Below are positions 9,499-18,089 of a stretch of DNA of 64,000 bases, one piece after another. Made by a program: the position numbers and the translations under genes. This DNA is from Microcoleus sp. bin48.metabat.b7b8b9.023 (GTDB lineage Bacteria > Cyanobacteriota > Cyanobacteriia > Cyanobacteriales > Microcoleaceae): the NCBI RefSeq assembly GCF_013299185.1, contig NZ_JAAFKG010000025.1:31882-95881 (forward strand), written 5' to 3'. A model generated the notes under the pieces. It was not told the DNA's origin, did not search any database, and saw nothing but the letters and a program-made list of their open reading frames with translations. Numbering within the stretch: position 1 is the stretch's first letter; each line of letters starts with the position of its first letter.

Positions 9499-9996
9499 AA
9501 ATCAGCCATTTTACAGATGTTTGTTAAGCGCCAGTCTGTATGGTGAGCTTCATTCAGCACCGATCGCGAACCCAGCAGGTCTAATCTCTATTGTGCTTTG
9601 TCAAGAATCATTTATGCCTCAGCCGATCGCAGTATATATCTGGAGGCATACTCAGTTGACAGTTGACAGTTGACAGTTGACAGTTGACAGTTTAAAGCGA
9701 CCTCTACCATTAAGCCCGAGGATTGAAGTAATAAATAGTCTGATTTTAATTTCTCCCGAGAAGGCGGGCCGGCTTTCAACTAATTATTTCTGGTAGTGGG
9801 TAGGAGGCATCTAACGGTGCAGTCGATCGGCAAAAACTCGCAAATAATACCAGTTAAAAAAAAGAATGAAACTCTAAGTAAGCTCGAAACCTATACACGA
9901 TCGGGCATTCCCTATCTAAAATCTCACATCTAAAATGGTATAATTTGCGATCGAGCTACGGTAAAATCTCAAACTCATCTATAATTATTAACCGCC
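9499..9996. repeat. Intergenic region with a composite repeat and heptamer array
   Basis: 9653-9692 is a GACAGTT heptamer array of more than five units. It continues into a segment GCGACCTCTAC ... AGTCTGATTTTAATTTCTCCCG ending near 9780. The whole arrangement is present again in reverse orientation at 22609-22731. The rest of the gap is unstructured apart from a promoter-like TATAAT ahead of purC. Confidence 0.8.
9939..9944 (+). promoter_or_regulatory. Candidate -10 box of purC
   Basis: A perfect TATAAT lies 52 bases before the purC start codon. No good -35 element is visible 16-18 bases upstream, so the promoter assignment rests on the -10 alone. Confidence 0.3.
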
Positions 9997-10725
9997 ATGT
10001 CAGCCGATCGCAAACTCTACGAAGGCAAAGCCAAAATCCTATACTCCACCGAAGACAGCGAAATTTTGCTGACTCATTTCAAAGACGACGCCACAGCGTT
10101 TAACGCCCAAAAACGGGGCAGCATCGCCGGCAAAGGCGAAATTAACTGTGCCATATCTGCCCACCTGTTTCGGATGCTAGAAGCCAAAGGCATTCCCACC
10201 CACTTCATCGACACGCCCGCCCCCAACCAAATGCGAGTCTGCCGCGTCGGCATCTTGCCCTTAGAAGTCGTCGTCAGAAACATTGCCGCCGGTAGTCTTT
10301 GCAAACAAACCGGAATTGCGATCGGTACAATTATCAATCCGCCGCTGGTGGAATTTTATTACAAAAACGACGATCTGGGAGACCCGCTGCTAACCCGCGG
10401 CCGATTGCAGTTAATGCAGCTAGCCACCCCCGAACAAGTAAAGCAACTGTCCATCGCCGCCCGTGAAATTAACGAAATACTCAAAGAATTTTTTACCCAG
10501 TGTGGCATCACCCTGGTAGACTTCAAACTGGAATTTGGGATCGACCAACATCAAAATCTGATCCTGGCTGACGAAATCAGTCCCGACACTTGTCGCCTCT
10601 GGGACAACGCAGAAACTGACCCCGACGCCCGCGTGATGGACAAAGACAGATTCCGCCGCGACTTGGGATCGGTAGAAAGCGCTTACCAACAAGTTCTCCA
10701 GCGGGTTCTAGCTCAGAAAGTCTAG
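9997..10725 (+). CDS. purC: Phosphoribosylaminoimidazole-succinocarboxamide synthase
   Basis: This is SAICAR synthetase, the ATP-dependent step that joins aspartate to CAIR in de novo purine synthesis. The 242-residue length and the motifs LYEGKAKILY, GKGEINCAIS, RNIAAGSLCKQTGI and the C-terminal LADEISPDTCRLWD are diagnostic of PurC. The start codon lies directly before this conserved N-terminus. It is cytosolic. It stands upstream of the outer-membrane/lipid A block but is separated from it by 467 bases of repeats, so co-transcription is doubtful. Confidence 0.97.
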   Translation: MSADRKLYEGKAKILYSTEDSEILLTHFKDDATAFNAQKRGSIAGKGEINCAISAHLFRMLEAKGIPTHFIDTPAPNQMRVCRVGILPLEVVVRNIAAGSLCKQTGIAIGTIINPPLVEFYYKNDDLGDPLLTRGRLQLMQLATPEQVKQLSIAAREINEILKEFFTQCGITLVDFKLEFGIDQHQNLILADEISPDTCRLWDNAETDPDARVMDKDRFRRDLGSVESAYQQVLQRVLAQKV

Positions 10726-11192
10726 AGGCTGGAAATGCGCTAGAATTGCACAGTTTGTACTTGTACTCTTGTACGTTCGGTGTCAGCAATCAGCGGTGAA
10801 CAGTCATGAATTAGCGGTCAGTAGATTTTCCATTTTTCGATTAGAGATTTACTTCACAGATTAATCTGGGAGGTTGAACCCTTAGTCTAAAATTTGGGGA
10901 ACACCACGAAAGCCTTGCGGGAGTATATAAACAGTTGACAGTTGACAGTTGACAGTTGACAGTTAATTAATGACTAATGACTAATGACTAATGACTTCTG
11001 AACTAATAACTAATGACTAATGACTAATGCTGTTCGCGAGCGGGGACGCTCGCACTAATAACTAATGACTAATGACTAATGCCCAATGCCCAATCCCTCC
11101 GCTACGCTCCGCCCAATGCCCAATGCCCAATGCCCAATGACTAATGATTAAATAGAGTCGTGTGTGTGGATCGCCCAAAAGAGTGAACAAAA
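10726..11192. repeat. Repeat-filled intergenic region before bamA
   Basis: 10931-10964 is a GACAGTT heptamer run. 10970-11060 contains ACTAATG heptamers interrupted by a GCGAGCGGGGACGCTCGCAC segment (half of the palindrome seen at 33599-33654). 11080-11150 contains GCCCAAT heptamers around CCCTCCGCTACGCTCCG, which recurs near 26110-26150. A segment at about 10845-10890 (TTCACAGATTAATCTGGGAG) resembles 22395-22425. No gene is seen. Confidence 0.85.
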
Positions 11193-13712
11193 ATGCGTTT
11201 ATCTGCTGTATTGGTGGCAGTTTTTACTGTCTCAGCAACCTTCGGATTGTCAAATTCGGCAAGTGGTCAAACATCCTACTCTGAATCAACAGAGGAAGCT
11301 TTGGCTGCCGTTCCTTCCGCCCCGTCGATCGAATTACCCGATCGCCCCGTTCCAGAATTAACCGAAAATTCTCCTCAAAACCGCACAGCAGCTAACAGCA
11401 GCCCAGCGGCAGCCCTAAAAATAGCGGCGGCCCCTCGCAGAGGAGAAGACGATCGCGAACCCCCAAACCGAGTCACAGACCCGGCAAACCCCGTTTCGCC
11501 CGCACAGGTGCAACTCAAACCCGAGATTGCATCCAATCCCGTCGCCTCTAGCAGCCAAAATGCCCTGCCAGAGGCACAAGTGGCTAGCCCTCTCCCCCCC
11601 TCGGAGACGGGTGTTTCGCCCGCCTGGGTTTCCGTAGAGCCTCGGAAACAGGATGAATCAGGGGCGATCGTCCAAAACGCCCAAGTTTCTCCCAAACCAG
11701 GCCAGGATGAATCAGGGGCGATCGCCCAAAACGCCCAAGTTTCTCCCAAACCAGGCCAGGATGAATCAGGGGCGATCGTCCAAAACGCCCAAATTCCGCG
11801 CAGACCGGCCCCGGCTAGACCGGCCCCGACCAGACCGGCCCCGACCAGACCGCCGGCTAACACCCTTCCGACATTGCCCTCGGGCCCAGGAACACCGCAG
11901 CCCAGACCAGCCCCCGCACCAGCCGGGGCAGCAGAACCGCAAGTGCTAGTTGCCGAAGTTACCGTTACCGGGGCAACCGGAGACCTGGCAAGCGAGATTT
12001 ACCGAGTCATCAGCACCCAACCGGGACGCACGACCAACCGCACCCAACTGCAACAAGACATCAACGCCATTTTTGCCACAGGCTTTTTCAGAAACGTGCG
12101 CGCAGTCCCGGAAGACACCCCCTTGGGCGTTCGGGTGAGTTTTATCGTGCAGCCAAATCCTGTGCTACAGGGAGTGAAAATCACCGGTCAGCAAGTTCTG
12201 CCCCAAAGCGTAATTGACGATAGCTTCCGCGATCAGTACGGCAAAATTCTCAACCTCCGCCGCTTTGAGGAGGGAGTGAAAAAAATTAATGCCTGGTATC
12301 AAGAAAACGGCTATGTTTTGGGCCAAATCACTGATGCGCCACAAGTAGCAGATGACGGCACTGTCACCTTGGTAGTGGCAGAAGGTCAAATCGAATCCGT
12401 TGATGTCCGCTTCCTGAACAAGGAGGGAGAGGCAACGGATGCGACCGGTCAGACGATCGGAGGTAACACCCGCCGCTATGTCATCACCCGCGAAGTACAA
12501 CTCAAGCCCGGAGACATCTTTAACCGCACCAAGGCGGAAAGGGATTTGAGGCGAGTGTTTGGTTTGGGGATTTTTGAAGACGTGCGGCTTGCTTTGGAAC
12601 CGGGAACGACTGACCCCCGCAAGGCAAGGGTAATTGTCAACGTCATTGAGAAAAATACAGGTTCTCTGGCTGCGGGTGCGGGTTTGAGTTCCGCGACGGG
12701 TTTGTTCGGTACGGTGAGTTACCAGCAGCAAAACTTGAACGGTAGGAACCAAAAATTGGGGGCTGAAGTACAAATCGGGGAACGCCAAACCCTGTTTGAC
12801 TTGAGTTTTACCGATCCCTGGATTGCGGGCGATCCTTACCGGACTTCTTTCACGGCTAATATTTTTAGAAGACGATCGATCAGCGTGATTTTTGACGGTG
12901 GCGAGAGGGAAGTTAGATTGGCAAATGACGATCGACCCCGCATCGTCCGCACCGGTGGCGGCATCAATTTTACCCGTCCCTTGTCGCGCAATCCTTTTGC
13001 AGATTCCGAGTGGACAGCTTCACTCGGTTTGCAATACCAGCGAGTCTCAATTACCGATCGCAAAGGCCGGCGCGAAGCCGAGGACGCACTAGGCAACCAG
13101 CTAAGTTTTAGCGATTCCGGCAGCGACGACTTGACAACAATCCAAGCAGGTGCTGTGCGCGATCGGCGCAACGACCCCCTCCGCCCCACCAGCGGTTCCC
13201 TGCTCAGATTTGGCATGGAACAATCGATTCCTATCGGTTCCGGCAGCATCCTGCTCAACCGCGTGCGTGCCAGCTACAGCTTTTACCTACCAGTCAAGTA
13301 CACTAACTTTACCCCCGGCCCCCAAACCCTGGCATTTAGCTTGAAAGCCGGTACCGTATTCGGAGATTTGCCTCCCTACGAAGCCTTTGCCTTGGGTGGG
13401 GCCAACTCTGTACGCGGATACAACGAAGGCGACATCGGAGCCGGCCGCAGTTTCCTAGAAGGCAGTGTGGAGTACCGTTTCCCGATTATTTCGTTTATCG
13501 GTGGAGCGCTATTTTTGGATGCAGGCACCGATTTGGGCACGGGCAAAGATGTCCCCGGCGACCCGGCTGGTGTTCGCAGAAAGCCCGGTAGCGGTTACGG
13601 TTACGGCCTCGGCGTGCGGATTCAATCTCCTTTAGGCCCGATCCGGATCGATTACGGTATCAACGACAGCGGCGACAATCAAATTCACTTTGGGATTGGT
13701 GAGCGATTCTAA
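11193..13712 (+). CDS. bamA: Outer membrane assembly factor of the BamA/Omp85 family
   Basis: This 839-residue protein is the Omp85-type outer-membrane insertase, related to the chloroplast Toc75 line. A signal peptide (MRLSAVLVAVFTVSATFG, cleavage likely near SASGQ) is followed by a long Pro/Ala-rich linker to about residue 250. POTRA domains follow (EVTVTGATG, FFRNVRAV, LQGVKITGQQVLP, PGDIFNRTKAERDL). A C-terminal barrel contains RGYNEGDIG and FLDAGTDLG and ends in Phe (IHFGIGERF), as barrel proteins do. The linker holds three copies of an 18-residue unit (QDESGAIVQNAQVSPKPG; 54-bp tandem repeat at 11649-11800). It heads the lpxC-fabZ-lpxA-lpxB block, a typical cyanobacterial arrangement linking barrel assembly and lipid A synthesis. 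Confidence 0.93.
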   Translation: MRLSAVLVAVFTVSATFGLSNSASGQTSYSESTEEALAAVPSAPSIELPDRPVPELTENSPQNRTAANSSPAAALKIAAAPRRGEDDREPPNRVTDPANPVSPAQVQLKPEIASNPVASSSQNALPEAQVASPLPPSETGVSPAWVSVEPRKQDESGAIVQNAQVSPKPGQDESGAIAQNAQVSPKPGQDESGAIVQNAQIPRRPAPARPAPTRPAPTRPPANTLPTLPSGPGTPQPRPAPAPAGAAEPQVLVAEVTVTGATGDLASEIYRVISTQPGRTTNRTQLQQDINAIFATGFFRNVRAVPEDTPLGVRVSFIVQPNPVLQGVKITGQQVLPQSVIDDSFRDQYGKILNLRRFEEGVKKINAWYQENGYVLGQITDAPQVADDGTVTLVVAEGQIESVDVRFLNKEGEATDATGQTIGGNTRRYVITREVQLKPGDIFNRTKAERDLRRVFGLGIFEDVRLALEPGTTDPRKARVIVNVIEKNTGSLAAGAGLSSATGLFGTVSYQQQNLNGRNQKLGAEVQIGERQTLFDLSFTDPWIAGDPYRTSFTANIFRRRSISVIFDGGEREVRLANDDRPRIVRTGGGINFTRPLSRNPFADSEWTASLGLQYQRVSITDRKGRREAEDALGNQLSFSDSGSDDLTTIQAGAVRDRRNDPLRPTSGSLLRFGMEQSIPIGSGSILLNRVRASYSFYLPVKYTNFTPGPQTLAFSLKAGTVFGDLPPYEAFALGGANSVRGYNEGDIGAGRSFLEGSVEYRFPIISFIGGALFLDAGTDLGTGKDVPGDPAGVRRKPGSGYGYGLGVRIQSPLGPIRIDYGINDSGDNQIHFGIGERF
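11649..11800 (+). repeat. 54-bp in-frame tandem repeat inside bamA
   Basis: Units begin at 11649, 11703 and 11757; the third is partial. The copies are almost identical at the DNA level, including a GCGATCG site in each. They encode the linker between the signal peptide and the POTRA domains, so copy number can vary without changing the frame. Confidence 0.9.
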
Positions 13713-13950
13713 TTGGGAATTGGGAATTGGGAATTGGGCATAGGGCATAGGGCATTGGGCATCGGGTATTCTACTCGTTACCAGGCTCTGCCCCGTAACG
13801 CAGATCGGTCTGCTCTGCCTCCATTTTCCCTTCGCCACACGAGCCAGAGCCTCTGGACATCGTTTTCCAGGCAGAACCTGGGAACCAGTTAAATGCCCGA
13901 TGCCCTCTATGCCCCATGCCCGATGCCCGATGCCCCATAAGAACTGACTA
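13713..13950. repeat. Heptamer repeats between bamA and lpxC
   Basis: GGAATTG and GGCATAG/GGCATTG heptamers (13714-13765) and GATGCCC/ATGCCCC heptamers (about 13892-13938) flank a segment with CCAGGCTCTGCC and its inverted counterpart GGCAGAACCTGG. Related text (CAGGCAGAGCCTGGGAACGAG) occurs near 47590. No gene is seen. Confidence 0.8.
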
Positions 13951-14808
13951 ATGACTATTCACACTCTAAAATCTGAATTTGAACTGTCGGGAATTGGTTT
14001 GCACAGCGGCGAACAAACTCGCGTCCGAGTCTTGCCGGCTGCGGTGGGAGAAGGCCGCTATTTTGTCAGAATTGACTTGCCCGGTGCTCCGATAATTCCG
14101 GCAACAATTGAGGCGGTTTGTCAGACTGCACTTTCTACTGAATTAGTAGGTGCCGCAGGTGCTCAAATTCGCACTGTAGAGCATCTATTAGGCGCTTTGG
14201 CGGGGATGGGAGCGGATAATGCTCGAATTGAGGTTGATGGGCCAGAAGTGCCGCTGCTGGACGGTTCGGCTCAGGTTTGGGTGGAGACGATCGCCCGTAG
14301 CGGCCTAATTGCTCAAGAATCCCAGGAAGATCCAAATCCCTCATTCGTCCTGACTGAGCCGATTTGGGTGCGTCACGGCGATGCTTTTGCCGCCGCCTTA
14401 CCGTCGGCGGAAACTCGGTTTAGTTACGGAATTGATTTTGAGGAACAGGCGATCGGCAATCAATGGTACAGTTGGTCGCCAGAGGTAGAAAGTTTTGCAA
14501 GCGCGATCGCCCCAGCCCGCACTTTTGGACTGGCCCGCCAAGTTGAACAATTGCGACAAGCAGGTTTGATCAAAGGTGGTACCCTAGAGAACGCCCTAGT
14601 TTGCGATCGATCCGGGTGGCTCAACCCGCCCTTGAGATTTGCCAACGAACCAGTGCGCCATAAAATCTTAGACTTAGTAGGCGACCTCAGTCTGCTGGGA
14701 GCTTTGCCAAAAGCTCATTACTTGGCCTACAAAGCCAGTCACAACCTGCACGTCCAACTTGCCAAAGCCCTGAAATCCCAAGCTTCAGCCGTGCTAGAGA
14801 CAAGTTAG
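13951..14808 (+). CDS. lpxC: UDP-3-O-acyl-N-acetylglucosamine deacetylase
   Basis: LpxC catalyses the committed, zinc-dependent step of lipid A synthesis in the cytosol. The 285-residue protein shows GIGLHSGE, the zinc-ligand His in TVEHLLGAL, the substrate loop EVPLLDGSA and the second metal site [14 protein letters not shown]. The start lies directly before the conserved N-terminal strand. It is followed by fabZ after 252 bases that contain a long pyrimidine heptamer repeat. Confidence 0.96.
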   Translation: MTIHTLKSEFELSGIGLHSGEQTRVRVLPAAVGEGRYFVRIDLPGAPIIPATIEAVCQTALSTELVGAAGAQIRTVEHLLGALAGMGADNARIEVDGPEVPLLDGSAQVWVETIARSGLIAQESQEDPNPSFVLTEPIWVRHGDAFAAALPSAETRFSYGIDFEEQAIGNQWYSWSPEVESFASAIAPARTFGLARQVEQLRQAGLIKGGTLENALVCDRSGWLNPPLRFANEPVRHKILDLVGDLSLLGALPKAHYLAYKASHNLHVQLAKALKSQASAVLETS

Positions 14809-14966
14809 AAAAGGTTCCAGGCTACATACAGTTATAGTTTGCAGTTGCAATTCACAACCCAAGACGCGATCTTTTGCGTTTATGTAGCAACGGCTAAGGC
14901 GCTGAGAACATTCTTAATTGCTAAAACCATTGCAGTGGATCTGTGCTCTCGCAGCAATAACTAAAG

Positions 14967-15037
14967 CCTTCCTTCTTCCTTCTTCCTTCTTCCTTCTTCC
15001 TTCTTCCTTCTTCCTTCTTCCTTCTTCCTTCTTCCTA
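14967..15037. repeat. CCTTCTT heptamer array
   Basis: About ten tandem copies of CCTTCTT end 24 bases before the fabZ start codon. It is the same polypurine/polypyrimidine heptamer as at 46249-46286, 46600-46666 and 58087-58127. A strand-biased tract this close to a start could affect expression if the copy number changes. Confidence 0.9.
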
Positions 15038-15060
15038 CCACACTCAAAAGTCTTCAAGCA

Positions 15061-15582
15061 ATGTCCATGCTGACTGAAGTTAACACCATCCCTACTGCTA
15101 ATCCCGAGTCCGTTTCCACAGAAAACGGTGAAAATTCTCCAGCGGTTAAATCTACTTTTACTCTCGAAGAAATCCAGAAAATATTGCCTCACCGCTATCC
15201 TTTTGCACTCGTAGACAGGATTGTTGATTACGTGCCGGGAGTGCGGGCTGTAGGAATTAAAAATGTGACTTTCAACGAACCACAATTTCAAGGACATTTC
15301 CCGGGAAGACCGATTATGCCGGGTGTCTTAATTGTCGAAGCGATGGCTCAAGTTGGTGGTATGGTTCTCGGTCAGTTACCGGACATTGAGCAAGGATTGT
15401 GGATGTTTACCGGCATTGATAAAGTCAAATTCCGCCGTCAGGTTGTACCGGGCGATCGGTTGCTGATGACTGTAGAATTGCTCTGGGTAAAACGCCGCCG
15501 CTTCGGAAAAATGCAGGCGATTGCAGAAGTGGACGGACAAAAAGTTTGTGAAGGAGAATTGACGTTTTCGATGGTAGATTAA
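15061..15582 (+). CDS. fabZ: 3-hydroxyacyl-ACP dehydratase FabZ
   Basis: FabZ dehydrates 3-hydroxyacyl-ACP in fatty-acid elongation and shares the hydroxyacyl-ACP pool with LpxA. The hot-dog-fold motifs are clear: [14 protein letters not shown] carries the catalytic His and [19 protein letters not shown] the catalytic Glu. The protein has 173 residues, with an N-terminal extension of about 30 compared with the E. coli enzyme. The start may be the ATG at 15061 or the second ATG at 15067. Its place between lpxC and lpxA is the common arrangement. Confidence 0.95.
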   Translation: MSMLTEVNTIPTANPESVSTENGENSPAVKSTFTLEEIQKILPHRYPFALVDRIVDYVPGVRAVGIKNVTFNEPQFQGHFPGRPIMPGVLIVEAMAQVGGMVLGQLPDIEQGLWMFTGIDKVKFRRQVVPGDRLLMTVELLWVKRRRFGKMQAIAEVDGQKVCEGELTFSMVD

Positions 15583-15832
15583 ATTGGTTATTGGTTATTG
15601 GTTATTGGTTATTGGTGATTAGTTGTTTAGGAAAATTTATTTCTGATGACAACTGACAACTGACAATTGACGGGACTACTGATACTAAATTCTGGTTTGT
15701 TACTCCTTGATGATTCGGCGATTGAAATCGCTACTACACAAGCGAAGTCCGCCTCCGCGGACTAAGAAATAAACGGGGTATTTAAGCTTGATTTGGTATG
15801 AAAACTGAAAACTGAAAACTGAAAACTGAAAA
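15583..15832. repeat. Heptamer repeats between fabZ and lpxA
   Basis: GGTTATT heptamers at 15587-15620, GACAACT-type units near 15645-15670 and GAAAACT heptamers at 15799-15829 fill the gap. The last array runs to within four bases of the lpxA start codon, so the lpxA ribosome-binding region consists of repeat sequence and has no Shine-Dalgarno motif. Confidence 0.85.
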
Positions 15833-16627
15833 ATGCTTACTTTGATTCACCCAACTGCTGTGATTCATCCCCGCGCCGAAGTGCACCCGACTGTAGAAGT
15901 GGGCGCTTATGCTGTAATTGGGGAAAGAGTGAAAATCGGGCCGGAGACTAAGATTGGTGCCCATGCAATTATCGACGGGCTAACAGAAATAGGTGCTCGC
16001 AATCAAATTTTCCCTGGTGCGGCGATTGGTTTGGAACCTCAAGATCTCAAATATGAGGGTTCTCTGACTAGGGTGACAATTGGCGACAACAATGTGATTC
16101 GGGAATACGTGACAATCAACCGCGCTACTGGAGCGGGCGAAAGCACCAAACTCGGCAATAATAATATGTTGATGGCTTACGTTCATGTGGGTCATAATTG
16201 CGATATTGCCGATCGAGTAATCATCGCCAACGCTGTAGCCCTAGCCGGACACGTCAAAATTGAGTCCCAAGCCAGACTCAGCGGGGTTTTGGGCGTTCAC
16301 CAGTTTGTCCATATCGGCCGCTTATCCATGATCGGTGGCTTGAGCAGGATCGATCGAGATGTACCTCCTTATATGCTAGTTGAGGGGAATCCATCGCGAG
16401 TGCGAGCTATCAACAAAATAGGCCTCGAACGCGCAGGTTTAACCCCAGAAGATTTGCTAGTTTTAAAGAAAACTTTTCGGATTTTATACCATTCTGGCTA
16501 CACTCTCAATCAAGCTTTGGAACAGTTGGATTTGTTGCCGGAAAATCACCACTTGCAGCACCTGCGGAGATTTGTGCAACAGTCTGTAACCAAAGGGCGG
16601 CGCGGTTTGATTCCCGGTAAAAAGTGA
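15833..16627 (+). CDS. lpxA: UDP-N-acetylglucosamine O-acyltransferase
   Basis: LpxA transfers 3-hydroxyacyl from ACP to UDP-GlcNAc, the first step of lipid A synthesis. The 264-residue protein has many left-handed beta-helix hexapeptides (for example AVIGER, VKIGPE, TKIGAH), the IREYVTINRAT loop, the catalytic His in VHVGHNCDIAD, HQFVHIGRLSMIGG, and a C-terminal helical domain (GLTPEDLLVLKK). The length equals the usual size. It is cytosolic and part of the lpx block. Confidence 0.96.
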   Translation: MLTLIHPTAVIHPRAEVHPTVEVGAYAVIGERVKIGPETKIGAHAIIDGLTEIGARNQIFPGAAIGLEPQDLKYEGSLTRVTIGDNNVIREYVTINRATGAGESTKLGNNNMLMAYVHVGHNCDIADRVIIANAVALAGHVKIESQARLSGVLGVHQFVHIGRLSMIGGLSRIDRDVPPYMLVEGNPSRVRAINKIGLERAGLTPEDLLVLKKTFRILYHSGYTLNQALEQLDLLPENHHLQHLRRFVQQSVTKGRRGLIPGKK

Positions 16628-16648
16628 ATGAGGTAGAATAAATCTATT

Positions 16649-16883
16649 GTTTGTAGTAAGGACTTTAGTCCTTATTAGCTAAAAGTCGCGTCAGAGAGGA
16701 CTGAAGTCCGAAGGATCGAACCTATGAGTAGTTAGCTGTTTGTTTGTAGTAAGGACTTTAGTCCTTATTAGCTAAAAGTCGCGTCAGAGGACTAAAGTCC
16801 GAAGGATCGAACCGATGAGAGAGAGGACTGAAGTCCTCACTACAAACCGATGAGAGAGAGGACTGAAGTCCTCACTACAAACC
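16649..16883. repeat. Cluster of GGACTTTAGTCC palindromes abutting lpxB
   Basis: Two related units begin at 16649 and 16742 and share GTAAGGACTTTAGTCCTTAT, a GTCGCGTCAGAG spacer and AAGTCCGAAGGATCGAACC. Two half units, each ending in AGTCCTCACTACAAACC, follow. The last one ends at 16882, two bases before the lpxB open frame begins. Confidence 0.88.
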
Positions 16884-16884
16884 T

Positions 16885-18066
16885 ATGGATTTTATGAAAA
16901 TTTTTATTAGCACTGGTGAGGTTTCTGGCGATTTGCAAGGAGCTTTGTTAGTTGCAGCTTTAAAACGTCATGCTGTCGCCGCTGGTTTGGAGTTGGAAAT
17001 AACCGCATTGGGCGGCCCTCGTATGGCTCAAGCTGGCGCTACTATTTTAGGCGATACTCTGGGTATTGGTTCTATGGGTATTATAGAATCTGTGCCTTAT
17101 ATTTTGCCAACGATCGCAGTTCAGCAAAAAGCTAAACAATATCTCAAAAAATTCCGTCCCGATGTTGTTGTATTGATTGATTATTTGACTCCCAATCTCG
17201 GTATTGGTAGCTACATTCGCCGCTGTTTGCCCGATTTACCTGTGGTTTGGTACATCGCACCTCAAGAATGGGTTTGCTCGATTTCTCCTCGCAATACTCA
17301 ATTGATTGTCAATATTGCCGATCGCATTTTGGCGATTTTCCCCGAGGAAGCTACTTATTATCGCGCTAAAGGCTCTCAAGTCAGTTGGGTTGGTCATCCT
17401 TTGGTGGATAGAATGCAATCTGCGCCCAGTCGGGAAGTTGCCCGCAAAACTTTGGGAATTGAGCCGGAACAGGTGTCAGTCGCTCTAATTCCGGCTTCTA
17501 GAAAGCAAGAACTCAAGTACCTGATGCCGGTGATATTTGAGGCTGCTCGCATTATTCAAGCTAAATTGCCGCAGGTTCATTTCTGGATTCCGGTTTCTCA
17601 AGCGGCTTTCCGCAGCAAAATCGAAAAAGCGATCGAGAATTACGGTTTGCGGGCTACTTTGTTGGAAAATCAAAATCTGGAAATCTTGGCTGCTGCCGAC
17701 TTTGCGATCGCCAAATCTGGTACTGTTAATTTGGAATTAGCTTTGCTGGGCGTTCCGCAAGTTGTCGCCTACCGCGTCAGTCGCATTACGGCGATGATTG
17801 CCCGCCACCTGCTGAAATTGTCGATTCCTTTTATCTCTCCGCCCAATTTGGTGCAAATGAAGCAGATCGTTCCGGAGTTGCTGCAAGACGAGGCTACTGC
17901 CGAAAATATAGTTTTCCACGCCCTGGAATTGCTCCAAAATGCCGATCGACGCCAGCAAACTTTGACGGATTATCGGAAAATGCGGGAAAGTCTCGGAGAT
18001 GTCGGTGTGTGCGATCGCGCGGCTGCCGAAATAATCAAAAATGTTAAAATAAATACACCTTCTTAA
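16885..18066 (+). CDS. lpxB: Lipid-A-disaccharide synthase
   Basis: LpxB condenses UDP-diacylglucosamine with lipid X to form the lipid A disaccharide at the inner membrane. The GT19 signature is present: FISTGEVSGDLQGA at the N-terminus, GIGSMGIIESVPYI, VVLIDYLTPNLGI, YIAPQEWVCS, and the nucleotide-sugar region FAIAKSGTVNLELALLGVPQVVAYR. The first ATG (16885) follows a repeat directly. The ATG at 16894 (MKIFIST) is an equally good start and fits the family N-terminus better. There is no clear ribosome-binding site for either. It is the last gene of the lpx block. Confidence 0.95.
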   Translation: MDFMKIFISTGEVSGDLQGALLVAALKRHAVAAGLELEITALGGPRMAQAGATILGDTLGIGSMGIIESVPYILPTIAVQQKAKQYLKKFRPDVVVLIDYLTPNLGIGSYIRRCLPDLPVVWYIAPQEWVCSISPRNTQLIVNIADRILAIFPEEATYYRAKGSQVSWVGHPLVDRMQSAPSREVARKTLGIEPEQVSVALIPASRKQELKYLMPVIFEAARIIQAKLPQVHFWIPVSQAAFRSKIEKAIENYGLRATLLENQNLEILAAADFAIAKSGTVNLELALLGVPQVVAYRVSRITAMIARHLLKLSIPFISPPNLVQMKQIVPELLQDEATAENIVFHALELLQNADRRQQTLTDYRKMRESLGDVGVCDRAAAEIIKNVKINTPS

Positions 18067-18089
18067 AACAATTTTATTATTGAAATATT

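Noticed and set aside
11375..11863. Minus-strand Ala/Gly-rich open frame opposite bamA
   Set aside because: It is a shadow frame produced by the proline-rich linker and tandem repeat of bamA. It has no ribosome-binding site and no family character.
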